This document shows, piece after piece, positions 37,706-46,142 of a stretch of 64,000 nt of DNA. Within the stretch, counting starts at the first letter, position 1; each line of letters begins with the position of its first letter. The stretch is from Pseudomonas fluorescens (GTDB lineage: Bacteria; Pseudomonadota; Gammaproteobacteria; Pseudomonadales; Pseudomonadaceae): positions 42,176 through 106,175 of the forward strand of contig NZ_CABVHQ010000013.1 of assembly GCF_902497895.1 (NCBI RefSeq), written 5' to 3'. The notes under the pieces are model-generated. The model was not told the origin of the DNA, did not search any database, and saw only the letters and a list, made by a program, of their open reading frames with translations. Made by a program: the position numbers and the translations under genes.

Positions 37706-37776
37706 TCGCAGGCTTTGCCCGGCAGCAGATCCTTGATGCGCTCCCATTGGTCATCGCGCAGCCAGTAGAGCCTCAT
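37680..37776 (-). pseudogene. Fragment of an IS5-type transposase N-terminus
   Basis: Reading from ATG at 37776 on the - strand gives MRLYWLRDDQWERIKDLLPG, the classic opening of IS5/IS427-group transposases, after which the frame leaves the family. Only about 25 residues remain. It is a mobile-element scar beside the glycosyltransferase insert. The rest of the 415-bp gap (37608-38022) shows no gene. Confidence 0.6.
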
Positions 37777-38022
37777 CCCGCCCCAAATAGCTCAAGGGTA
37801 TCGAGCGACTCGACTTACCTCAAATGAGAACGCCCTGTAGGGATCTTAAAAAAACTTCCCCTAAGTGTTGGCAGGAAGCCAGCAGCGCTACTAAGCTAAT
37901 TTGCAAATCAGAGCGTTAAGAAATCCAACAGAATGTTATGCGACACTGGGTCTGGCGTGTTACACGGCAGCGAATGTCGCCTATTAACCTGATAGCAGTT
38001 GGAAGTTCAAGGGGAAGAGCAT

Positions 38023-39240
38023 ATGATAAATGAACCCTACATCCTGTTTACTAGAATACCAATAATAAAAGATGAAAGTGGCAATATTTTTACCGACCCT
38101 CTGTGGGCAAAGGACTTAAAACTACATTTAGACTATATAGAAAATTTCGGAATTTGTTGCCCCGTTGAAAAAAGCACGAATCTCGAAGGATTAAAAGACA
38201 TTACCAACCTGGGAATCAAGTGGGTTTTTGAATTAAACAAAGATCATGGGCTTAAATCCGTCTTAAAAAACCTGCTGCCGAACTTCAGGGTAGTAAGAAA
38301 AGCATGCATGAAAGCAAAAATCGTTCATTCCGGAGGTGCAGGATGGGCATTTCCTTTGTCTTTTTATTTGTTGCCACTTAAGCCATTTATGGCTTTTCAA
38401 TGGGTTATCGTTATAGAGTCTTCTTTCTGGATGCTCGGCCAGGGTGAGCATAAAACTTTTAGAAAAGTAATCGAACATTACGCTCATAAAATCCTGTTAA
38501 CACGCTGCTTGACGGCAGCCAATGCAAGAATATTCACCCAATCATTTTACAGGGAATATTTCTTGGGCGATGACAAAAGGCGAACATTGATAAATCCTGC
38601 AACCTGGGTAGATAAAAGCAACGCTGCAAGCCCAGGCATTGTTGAATGCAGGTTTCAAAACAGGAGTGACAACACAGTAAGGATATTACTTCCATCACGC
38701 CTCGTAATAGATAAAGGCATTCTGGTTGTGCTCGCCGCCATAGAAAAATTGCAATGTACTGATATAAATATAAGCATAACCATCATGGGCGACGGCGAAT
38801 TAAAGGAAAAATGCCAGCGTTTTGCAACTAATAGCCATGGGAGTATTAATGTCCAATACCAAGAACCTGTTGATTATGGGGAGCAGTTTTTTGAGGCACT
38901 TGCCCACTATGATTGGGTATTAATTCCGACTCTAAAGCAGGAGCAGCCTAGAATTATTTTTGACGCTTTCAGTCAAGGGGTTCCCGTAATAGGTTCAGCC
39001 ACTTCTGGAATAAAGGATATTACCAATAAAGATAACGCTTTTACTTTTGAAACGGGGAATCCATCCAGCTTGGCAGAGGTCATTGGTCATATTGCACGCC
39101 ATCCTGGTCTCGCACTCAAGATGGGGCTGGCTGGCTTGGAATATGCGGCTGGAAAGACCCATTTGCAGATGCATCAAGACAGAGAGATATTCCTTAAGGA
39201 AGTCGTGTCACCGCTCCATGAACCTGAACGAGCCACATGA
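38023..39240 (+). CDS. GT4-type glycosyltransferase, probably acquired
   Basis: 405 residues from the ATG preceded by GGGGAAG; the frame starts eight codons earlier but without a binding site. The C-terminal half has GT-B/GT4 features: LLPSRLVIDKGILVVLAAIE, ITIMGDGELKEKCQ and QPRIIFDAFSQGVPVIGSAT. The first Glu of the usual ExFGxxxxE motif is present as EQPRIIF, while the second is replaced by Asp-Ala. No membrane segment is convincing. The gene is much more AT-rich than its neighbours and lies alone between two copies of the DUF3203 3' end next to an IS remnant. Acceptor and product (surface polysaccharide?) unknown. Confidence 0.8.
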   Translation: MINEPYILFTRIPIIKDESGNIFTDPLWAKDLKLHLDYIENFGICCPVEKSTNLEGLKDITNLGIKWVFELNKDHGLKSVLKNLLPNFRVVRKACMKAKIVHSGGAGWAFPLSFYLLPLKPFMAFQWVIVIESSFWMLGQGEHKTFRKVIEHYAHKILLTRCLTAANARIFTQSFYREYFLGDDKRRTLINPATWVDKSNAASPGIVECRFQNRSDNTVRILLPSRLVIDKGILVVLAAIEKLQCTDINISITIMGDGELKEKCQRFATNSHGSINVQYQEPVDYGEQFFEALAHYDWVLIPTLKQEQPRIIFDAFSQGVPVIGSATSGIKDITNKDNAFTFETGNPSSLAEVIGHIARHPGLALKMGLAGLEYAAGKTHLQMHQDREIFLKEVVSPLHEPERAT

Positions 39241-39362
39241 AAGACCGGACACCGTTTCCCCCTTACGATAAGGGACAGGCAAACGGTTATCGAACCGTGC
39301 CTGGTATTTTTCGTCCGGGCCTACGCCAGAAACATGGAAATTTGCAGAGCATTGGCGTGCAA

Positions 39363-39496
39363 GCATTTGAAGGCTACCGACAGTGGTTCGATGATTTGAC
39401 TGATCCAGATCACAGACAGCGTCAAGCGTCTGGATGAGGCGCTGTCGTCTCGCTGTGACGGGGCCGCCGAGGGTACAGCAAGTTGTCGCAGGCAGG
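39363..39496. repeat. Direct repeat B flanking the glycosyltransferase
   Basis: Second copy of the 37571-37705 segment, offset by about 1791 bp, ending in the same GTACAGCAAGTTGTCGCAGG. The rest of the 39241-39605 gap shows no gene beyond the DUF3203 remnant. Confidence 0.75.
39364..39399 (+). pseudogene. 3' end remnant of a second DUF3203 gene
   Basis: Codons for HLKATDSGSMI and a TGA stop match the terminal HLKATDRGSVI of the intact gene at 37374-37607. Nothing upstream of it continues the DUF3203 frame. Confidence 0.65.
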
Positions 39497-39605
39497 CTTC
39501 GCACGCCCATCTGATCCGCTTTTTATTGCAATACCTGAGTCTGTTATGCAAACAGATTGCTGGTCATAGTGCATCGGCCTGATGGAGGCTGATGAGCGAA
39601 AGACC

Positions 39606-41018
39606 ATGAGCGATAGAATCCCCGTCCGAATAGTAGAAACCTTCGAGCCTTCGCGTCCCAGGATGAAGGCCAAATCCAGCGACAACCTGATCCACACTCG
39701 CAGCTTTACCGGTTTGTTCCGCAACTTGCGAGTGAGCGGTGCGGGCCTTTTGTTCCTGGCATTTTTCGGCACCGTCTGGCTGAACTGGGGCGGCCGTCAG
39801 GCCGTACTCTGGGACCTGGCGCAAAGCAAGTTCCACATTTTCGGCGCGACGTTCTGGCCGCAGGATTTCATTCTGCTCTCGGCGCTGCTGATCATCTGCG
39901 CCTTCGGCCTGTTTGCGATCACCGTGTTCGCAGGCCGGGTCTGGTGCGGCTACACCTGCCCTCAGAGTTCCTTTACCTGGCTGTTCATGTGGTGCGAAAA
40001 GGTCACCGAAGGCGAACGCAACCAACGGATCAAGCTGCAAGCCGCGCCCTGGGGCCCGAACAAACTGATGCGTCGCTCGGCCAAGCACAGCATGTGGCTG
40101 GCCATCAGCTTGCTCACCGGCTTGACCTTTGTCGGCTACTTCACGCCGATCCGCCCACTGGCCAATGAGCTGCTGACCTTGCAGATGGGTGGTGTCAGTC
40201 TGTTCTGGGTGCTGTTTTTCAGCGGTGCCACCTATATCAACGCCGGCTGGTTGCGCGAAGCGGTGTGCATGCACATGTGTCCCTATGCGCGTTTTCAGAG
40301 CGTGATGTTCGACAAGGACACCCTGACCATCTCCTACGACGTGGCCCGCGGCGAAAACCGTGGCCCGCGCAAACGTGACGTGGCACCGGCTGAAGTCGGC
40401 CTCGGTGATTGCATTGACTGCCAACTCTGCGTGCAGGTCTGCCCGACCGGCATCGATATCCGCGACGGCTTGCAGATGGAATGCATCGGTTGCGCGGCCT
40501 GTATCGATGCCTGCGATTCAATCATGGACAAAATGGGCTATGCCCGCGGGCTGGTCAGCTATACCTCCGAACATGAACTGCAGGGTGGCAAGACCCATTT
40601 GTTGCGGCCACGACTGATCGGCTACACGGCGGTACTGCTGCTGATGATCGGCGCCCTGGCCCTGGCGCTGGTAGAACGGCCGATGGTGTCCCTGGATGTG
40701 AGCAAGGACCGTGGCCTGTTCCGCGAGAACAGTCAGGGCCAGATCGAGAACATCTACAGTCTGAAAGTGATCAACAAGACCCAGCAGCGCCAGCAGTACC
40801 GCCTGGAACTGGTGGATGGCGAAGGCTTCCAGTTGCAGGGCAGGACCGAGCTGAGCCTGGCGCCGGGTGAGATTGTCGACGTGCCGGTGTCTGTGGCGAT
40901 GACCACCGAACGGCCGAGCAGCAGTTCGCAGAGCATCAGCTTCAAGATTGTCGACAGCGACGAGCCTGAGATCTACAGCGTGGCGAAGAGCCGGTTTGTT
41001 GCACCGATGAATCGGTGA
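39606..41018 (+). CDS. ccoG: Cytochrome c oxidase accessory protein CcoG (RdxA/FixG)
   Basis: 470 residues from MSDRIPVRIVETF; an in-frame ATG 24 bp earlier is less likely. Several membrane helices are present, with a CxxxCP motif in VWCGYTCPQSSFTW, a second Cys pair in CMHMCPYARF, and two ferredoxin-like 4Fe-4S motifs (CIDCQLCVQVCP, CIGCAACIDACD). The C-terminus is a periplasmic immunoglobulin-like domain (residues about 360-470). CcoG participates in maturation of the CuB centre of cbb3 oxidase by reducing copper. It is usually next to ccoNOPQ or ccoHIS, but stands alone here. Confidence 0.95.
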   Translation: MSDRIPVRIVETFEPSRPRMKAKSSDNLIHTRSFTGLFRNLRVSGAGLLFLAFFGTVWLNWGGRQAVLWDLAQSKFHIFGATFWPQDFILLSALLIICAFGLFAITVFAGRVWCGYTCPQSSFTWLFMWCEKVTEGERNQRIKLQAAPWGPNKLMRRSAKHSMWLAISLLTGLTFVGYFTPIRPLANELLTLQMGGVSLFWVLFFSGATYINAGWLREAVCMHMCPYARFQSVMFDKDTLTISYDVARGENRGPRKRDVAPAEVGLGDCIDCQLCVQVCPTGIDIRDGLQMECIGCAACIDACDSIMDKMGYARGLVSYTSEHELQGGKTHLLRPRLIGYTAVLLLMIGALALALVERPMVSLDVSKDRGLFRENSQGQIENIYSLKVINKTQQRQQYRLELVDGEGFQLQGRTELSLAPGEIVDVPVSVAMTTERPSSSSQSISFKIVDSDEPEIYSVAKSRFVAPMNR

Positions 41019-41088
41019 GGCTTTAAGATTGCGAGCCGTTTGATTTGGACAGGGATCGATTCGGGTTTTGTGCGTGACCTGGAGGCCA

Positions 41089-41137
41089 CCCCTCACCCTA
41101 GCCCTCTCCCCAGGGGGAGAGGGTTAGGGTGAGGGGG
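41089..41137. repeat. Palindromic repeat (CCCTCACCCTAGCCCTCTC family)
   Basis: CCCTCACCCTAGCCCTCTC faces its complement GAGAGGGTTAGGGTGAGGG around CCCAGGGG, forming a long near-perfect stem between ccoG and the MocR-type gene. It probably also ends ccoG transcripts. Confidence 0.9.
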
Positions 41138-41184
41138 CGATTCCCCTGACACCCAACACAAAAACCTAGCGACAAGGCTCTTCG

Positions 41185-42594
41185 ATGAAACGCTACGAAA
41201 AATTCGCCGATGACATCGCCGAACTGATCCGCTCCGGCGTCCTCGGCCCTGGCCAGCGGGTGCCGTCGGTACGCTACGCCAGCCAGACCTACGGGGTCAG
41301 CCCGTCCACGGTGTTCCAGGCCTATTACCTGCTGGAACGACGCGGCCTGATCCGCGCCCGGCCGCGTTCCGGCTACTTCGTCAATACCCATGCGCCGAGC
41401 CCGTTCTCGGAGCCGGTGATTAGCAGCCAGGTCAGCGAGTCCACCGAAGTCGACGTCAGCGAACTGGTGTTCTCGGTCCTCGACTCGATCAAAGACCCGA
41501 GCACCGTCCCGTTCGGCTCGGCCTTCCCCAGCCCGACCCTGTTTCCGCTGCAGCGCCTGGCCCGTTCGCTGGCCAGCGCCAGCCGTGACATGGACCCGCG
41601 CATGGTGGTCACCGACATGTCGCCGGGCAACCCGCAATTGCGTCGGCAAATCGCCCTGCGCTATATGGTCGGCGGCCTGATGCTGCCCATGGAAGAATTG
41701 CTGATCACCAATGGTGCCCTCGAAGCCCTGAACCTGTGCCTGCAGGCGGTGACCGAACCCGGCGACCTGGTGGCCATCGAAGCCCCGGCCTTCTATGCCT
41801 GCCTGCAAGTGCTGGAACGCCTCAAGCTCAAAGCAGTGGAAATCCCGGTGCATCCACGCGATGGCATTGACCTGGGAGTATTGGCGCAAACCCTCGAACG
41901 ACATCCGATCAAGGCCTGCTGGTGCATGACCAGCTTCCAGAACCCGATGGGCGCGACCATGCCCGAAGCCAAGAAGCAGGAGCTGGTGGAGTTGTTGCGC
42001 CGCCATCAAGTGCCGCTGATCGAGGACGACGTCTACGCCGAACTCTACTACGGGCAGCAGGCGCCGAAACCGGCCAAAGCGTTCGACACCGAAGGCCTGG
42101 TGATGCACTGCGGCTCCTTCGCCAAAAGCCTGGCTCCCGGTTACCGCATCGGTTGGGTCGCCGCCGGGCGTTATGCGCAGAAAATCGAGCGTCTGAAGTT
42201 GATGACCTCGCTCTGCGCCTCGATGCCGGCCCAGGCCGCTATTGCCGACTACCTGCAACATGGCGGTTACGACCGCCACCTGCGCAAACTGCGCTATGCC
42301 CTGGAAGAACAGCAAAGCGCCATGCTTGCCGCCATTGCCCGCTACTTCCCGGCCCAGACCCGCGTCAGCCAGCCGGCCGGCGGTTACTTCCTGTGGTTGG
42401 AACTGCCGGAACAGATGGATTCGTTGAAGTTGTTCCAGATGGCGCTGGCCCAAGGCATCAGCATTGCGCCAGGGCCGATTTTTTCACCGACCCGGCGCTT
42501 CAGGAATTGCATTCGATTGAACTACGGCAGCCCGTGGAACGAGGCGGCGGAAAAGGCCATGGAGACCTTGGGGCGGATTGTGCGGTCGTTCTAA
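41185..42594 (+). CDS. MocR-type regulator (GntR winged helix + aminotransferase class I)
   Basis: 469 residues. Residues 1-70 are a GntR winged helix (YEKFADDIAELIRSGVLGPG, VSPSTVFQAYYLLERRGLI). Residues about 110-469 are a fold-type I aminotransferase with SPGNPQLRRQIALRYM, CWCMTSFQNPMG, LIEDDVYAELYYG and the PLP lysine in GSFAKSLAPGYRIGW (Lys near 314). Such proteins are transcription factors that sense PLP or amino-compound aldimines. The target is unknown; the neighbour SDR is convergent, so autoregulation or remote control is more likely than divergent regulation. Confidence 0.92.
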   Translation: MKRYEKFADDIAELIRSGVLGPGQRVPSVRYASQTYGVSPSTVFQAYYLLERRGLIRARPRSGYFVNTHAPSPFSEPVISSQVSESTEVDVSELVFSVLDSIKDPSTVPFGSAFPSPTLFPLQRLARSLASASRDMDPRMVVTDMSPGNPQLRRQIALRYMVGGLMLPMEELLITNGALEALNLCLQAVTEPGDLVAIEAPAFYACLQVLERLKLKAVEIPVHPRDGIDLGVLAQTLERHPIKACWCMTSFQNPMGATMPEAKKQELVELLRRHQVPLIEDDVYAELYYGQQAPKPAKAFDTEGLVMHCGSFAKSLAPGYRIGWVAAGRYAQKIERLKLMTSLCASMPAQAAIADYLQHGGYDRHLRKLRYALEEQQSAMLAAIARYFPAQTRVSQPAGGYFLWLELPEQMDSLKLFQMALAQGISIAPGPIFSPTRRFRNCIRLNYGSPWNEAAEKAMETLGRIVRSF

Positions 42595-42600
42595 ACAGCA

Positions 42601-42708
42601 AAAAGATCGCAGCCTGCGGCAGCTCCTACACAAGCTCTATACACCCACAAGATAACGGGCGTACGCAAGAACCTGTAGGAGCTGCCGCAGGCTGCGATCT
42701 TTTGATCT
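42601..42708. repeat. REP inverted pair (TAGGAGCTGCCGCAGGCTGC family)
   Basis: Two opposed copies (AGCCTGCGGCAGCTCCTA on the left, TAGGAGCTGCCGCAGGCTGC on the right) with GATCTTTTGATC-type tails flank a 40-bp spacer. It fills the space between two convergent genes. Confidence 0.92.
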
Positions 42709-42714
42709 TGAACC

Positions 42715-43461
42715 TTAGCGCCCCCCGCCCAGATCCACAAAAGTCCCGGTCGCATACGAGGCCTTGTCCGACAGCAACCAGACTATCGCCTCCGCCACTT
42801 CTTCCGGGCGGCCGCCGCGGGCCATGGGGATGGCGGATTCAAGTTTGCTGACCCGCTCCGGATCGCCGCTCAGGGCGTGGAAATCGGTGAAGATGAAGCC
42901 AGGCCGCACGGCGTTGACGCGGATGCCCTCGCCCGCCACTTCCTTGGACAAGCCGATGGTGAAGCTGTCCAGCGCGCCTTTGGAGGCGGCGTAGTCGACG
43001 TATTCATTGGGTGAGCCCAGGCGCGAAGCAACCGAGGACACATTGACGATGCTGCCGCCCTGGCCACCATGTTTGGGCGACATGCGCAGCACCGCGTGCT
43101 TGGCACAGAGGATCGGCCCGAGCACGTTGGTCCGGATGGTTTTGAGAATGCGGAATTCGGACATTTCATCGACCCGGGACTTCTGCCCGACGGTGCCCGC
43201 ATTGTTGACCAGCGCAGTGACCCGCCCCAGCTCCGTATCGACCCGGTGGAACAGACCAATGATTTCGTCTTCGATACTGACATCGGCGCGCACCGCAATC
43301 GCCTGGGCGCCCAGTACCCGGACTTGCTCGAGTACCTGGTGGGCGGACTGCTCGTCCGCCTGGTAATTGATGCAGATCCGATAACCCTGCTGCGCTGCCA
43401 AAAGTGCGGTGGCCGCGCCGATGCCGCGACTGCCGCCGGTAATGACCAGGACTTTGTCCAT
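42715..43461 (-). CDS. Short-chain dehydrogenase/reductase (SDR)
   Basis: 248 residues from MDKVLVITGGSRGIGAATAL; the open frame extends 23 codons upstream without family sequence. It is a classical SDR: the TGGSRGIG dinucleotide-binding motif, LVNNAGT, catalytic Ser in IVNVSSVASRLG, YxxxK in YVDYAASKGAL and VNAVRPGFIFTDFH. Arg in the TGGSRGIG motif suggests NADP preference. The substrate is not predictable. It precedes and is co-oriented with nothing immediate; the MucR-like gene starts further upstream on the same strand. Confidence 0.92.
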   Translation of the reverse strand: MDKVLVITGGSRGIGAATALLAAQQGYRICINYQADEQSAHQVLEQVRVLGAQAIAVRADVSIEDEIIGLFHRVDTELGRVTALVNNAGTVGQKSRVDEMSEFRILKTIRTNVLGPILCAKHAVLRMSPKHGGQGGSIVNVSSVASRLGSPNEYVDYAASKGALDSFTIGLSKEVAGEGIRVNAVRPGFIFTDFHALSGDPERVSKLESAIPMARGGRPEEVAEAIVWLLSDKASYATGTFVDLGGGR

Positions 43462-43555
43462 GCTTGCTTTCCTCCGTTCCAAGCTGAAGCAATTCGCTGC
43501 AAGAATACTCGCCAGTGACCGCCTTTGCATCGGTTCAAGTCAAGCACAAGGTGCC

Positions 43556-45637
43556 TCAGCCTGCCGCCAAAAGTTCTGCTCGCTGGATATCGGCCATGAA
43601 CCGCGCCGCCGGCAGCGGGTGCCCGAGCAGGTAACCTTGCAGCGAATCACAGCCCAATTGAGTCAGGAAGTTCTGCTGCATATTGGTCTCCACGCCTTCG
43701 GCGACGATCCGCAAGCCCAGCGCCTGACCGAGGGCGACGATGGCCGAGACGATGGCGGCGTCGTCGCTGTCATGTTCCAGATCGCGGACAAACCCGCGGT
43801 CGATCTTCAACTCGTTGGCCGGCAGCCGCTTGAGGTACATCAGGCTGGAATAGCCGGTGCCGAAATCATCAATGGACAGGTCGACGCCCATTGCCGAGAG
43901 TTCCCGCAGCACCGTCATGCTCGCATCCGCGTCGCTCATGGCCGTGGTTTCAGTAATTTCCAGGGTCAGGCTGTTGGCCGGCAACTGGTGACGGGCCAGC
44001 GCGCCGACAACACTTTGTACCAGCCCGACATGACAAAACTGCAACGCTGACAGGTTCACCGCGATCCGCCAGTCGGTATAACCCTGCACATACCACTCAC
44101 GCATCTGACGGCAGGCTTCGTTCAATACCCACTCGCCGATCGGAATGATCAACCCGGTCTTTTCCGCCAGATCGATGAATTTATCCGGCAGCAGCATCCC
44201 GTGCAACGGATGTTCCCAGCGCAGCAAGGCCTCGGCCCCCAACGGCAGGCCGTTGCCCGCATCGAACTTGGGCTGGTAATACAGACTGAATTGTTGCTGC
44301 AGGACCGCAGTGCGCAGGTCCTGCAGCAATTGCAGCTGTCGGCGGGCGTTGGTATTCATCGAGACATCGAAGAAGCGGTAGCCGTTTTTGCCGGTGCCTT
44401 TGGCGTGGTACATCGCCGCATCGGCATTCATCAGCAATTCTTGCGCGGTCTGGCCGTTACCCGGGTACAGCGCGATGCCAACGCTGGCGGAGATTTGCAA
44501 GTCATGCTCGGCCACCCTGAATGAACGGGAAATCAGCCCGACCTGGCGAGCGGCCAGGCGCAAGGCATCATCCGGTTCGCCAAGCTGCACCAGCAGCACG
44601 AACTCGTCGCCGCCGATCCGCGCCAGGGTGTCCTGGCTGCGCAAATCCTCGCGCAAGCGCAGGCTGACCGCACGCAGCAACTGGTCGCCCATGTGGTGCC
44701 CAAAAGCGTCGTTGACCGGCTTGAAGCCATCCAGATCGATAAACATCAGCGCAAAACAACCGCCCTGCTCCTGCACCAGGTGCATGGCCTGATCGATGCG
44801 ATCGGCCAGCAACACCCGATTCGGCAATCCGGTCAGGGTGTCATGCAGCGCAAGCTGGGTAAGCTCCTGGTTGGCCAGGGTCAAGGAGTCGGCCAGGCCA
44901 GCGGTTCGGGCTTCCAGGCGGGCATCGAGGATCGAGGTCAGCAAAGCGATGCACAGCACCGCCAGGGTGGTGACCAGCACCAGATTGTCCAGCCCATTGC
45001 CGCTCAGGCCATCGAGGGCCGCGCCACAGAAGCTGCCGTCGGCGAAACGCGCGGCAGCCATGGCAGTGTAGTGCATGCCGACGATGGCGATGCCCATGAC
45101 CACCGCCGCCCCACCACGGACCAATCTGACGTAGGGCGTGTTCTGCCGCAGGCGGAAGGCAATCCACAGCGCAGCGGCCGAAGCCCCGACCGCGATCACC
45201 AGGGAGGCGCCGAACAAGGTCGGATCGTAATCGATACCCGGCTGCATGCGCATCGCGGCCATGCCGGTGTAGTGCATGGCGCTGATCCCGGCCCCCATGA
45301 TCAGGGCGCCGAACGCCAACTGCCAGGCCGGCAAGCGCGGCTGGTTGACCAGCCACAGGGCGAAACCGCAGGACAGGATGCCGATCAACAGCGATAACAG
45401 GGTGATCGAAAGGTCATAACCGAGATCGATCGGCAACCTGAAGGCCAGCATGCCGATAAAGTGCATCGACCAGACACCCACCCCCATCGCCAGCGCCCCG
45501 CCAGCCGTCCACAGATGCACCGCCCGGCCTTTGGCCGTGGCGATACGCCCGGTGAGGTCGAGTGCGGTATAGGACGCGAGAATCGCCACGCAGAGGGAGA
45601 TCAACACCAGGACGGGGGAATAACTACCGATGAGCAT
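43556..45637 (-). CDS. mucR: MHYT-GGDEF-EAL membrane c-di-GMP protein, MucR-like
   Basis: 693 residues. Residues 1-250 are an MHYT sensor with seven membrane helices and the repeated MHFIGM, MHYTGM and MHYTAM motifs, thought to bind a metal and sense a diatomic gas. A GGDEF domain follows with an intact active site (ARIGGDEFVLL near residue 346), and an EAL domain with EALLRWEHP near 470, DDFGTGYSSL and AEGVET. Both cyclase and phosphodiesterase motifs are intact, so it could be bifunctional. Architecture and length match MucR of Pseudomonas, which tunes alginate production. The symbol is given on architecture. Confidence 0.85.
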   Translation of the reverse strand: MLIGSYSPVLVLISLCVAILASYTALDLTGRIATAKGRAVHLWTAGGALAMGVGVWSMHFIGMLAFRLPIDLGYDLSITLLSLLIGILSCGFALWLVNQPRLPAWQLAFGALIMGAGISAMHYTGMAAMRMQPGIDYDPTLFGASLVIAVGASAAALWIAFRLRQNTPYVRLVRGGAAVVMGIAIVGMHYTAMAAARFADGSFCGAALDGLSGNGLDNLVLVTTLAVLCIALLTSILDARLEARTAGLADSLTLANQELTQLALHDTLTGLPNRVLLADRIDQAMHLVQEQGGCFALMFIDLDGFKPVNDAFGHHMGDQLLRAVSLRLREDLRSQDTLARIGGDEFVLLVQLGEPDDALRLAARQVGLISRSFRVAEHDLQISASVGIALYPGNGQTAQELLMNADAAMYHAKGTGKNGYRFFDVSMNTNARRQLQLLQDLRTAVLQQQFSLYYQPKFDAGNGLPLGAEALLRWEHPLHGMLLPDKFIDLAEKTGLIIPIGEWVLNEACRQMREWYVQGYTDWRIAVNLSALQFCHVGLVQSVVGALARHQLPANSLTLEITETTAMSDADASMTVLRELSAMGVDLSIDDFGTGYSSLMYLKRLPANELKIDRGFVRDLEHDSDDAAIVSAIVALGQALGLRIVAEGVETNMQQNFLTQLGCDSLQGYLLGHPLPAARFMADIQRAELLAAG

Positions 45638-45830
45638 GGGACTTCTCGGGGACTATGAGCCGAACAGCGTCCATGCTCGGGGGGTAAAGTCGGCGATTGT
45701 ACCTATTGCGCCAAAGAACGCACTGAGAAAAATTATCAATTGGCCATTGGTCTGATGGCTTGATCGCCAGGCGCTCATTCGTGACACACAACCGCCCGCC
45801 CGCGCCCCATTTTCACGCGAACGAAATTTC

Positions 45831-46142
45831 TGTAGGAGCTGCCGATAGGCTGCGATCTTTTGATCTTTCGTTTTTGATCCAGAAAATGAATTGCCTGAAC
45901 GGACGTCAGGATCAAAAGATCGCAGCCTTCGGCAGCTCCTATGGATAGGCTGCGATCTTTTGATCTTTCGTTTTTGATCCAGAAAATGAATTGCCTGAAC
46001 GGACGTCAAGATCAAAAGATCGCAGCCTTCGGCAGCTCCTACGGATAGGCTGCGATCTTTTGATCGTTGTTTTTGATCCTGATAATGGATTGCCTGAACG
46101 GGCGTCAAGATCAAAAGATCGCAGCCTTCGGCAGCTCCTACG
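45831..46142. repeat. Tandem array of three 100-bp REP units
   Basis: The sequence GATAGGCTGCGATCTTTTG starts at 45844, 45944 and 46044, an exact 100-bp period. Each unit has opposed REP arms around TTGATCC and AATTGCCTGAACGG. The last unit differs by a few substitutions and a 1-bp deletion. The array end overlaps the opmB stop codon. The rest of the gap from 45638 to 45830 shows no gene. Confidence 0.95.

Noticed and set aside
41098..42453. 451-codon - strand frame over the MocR-type gene
   Set aside because: Antisense to a gene with clear GntR and aminotransferase motifs; no start signal.
45831..46142. CRISPR array
   Set aside because: Regular 100-bp period, but the spacers are identical between units and the repeats are REP palindromes; no cas genes.
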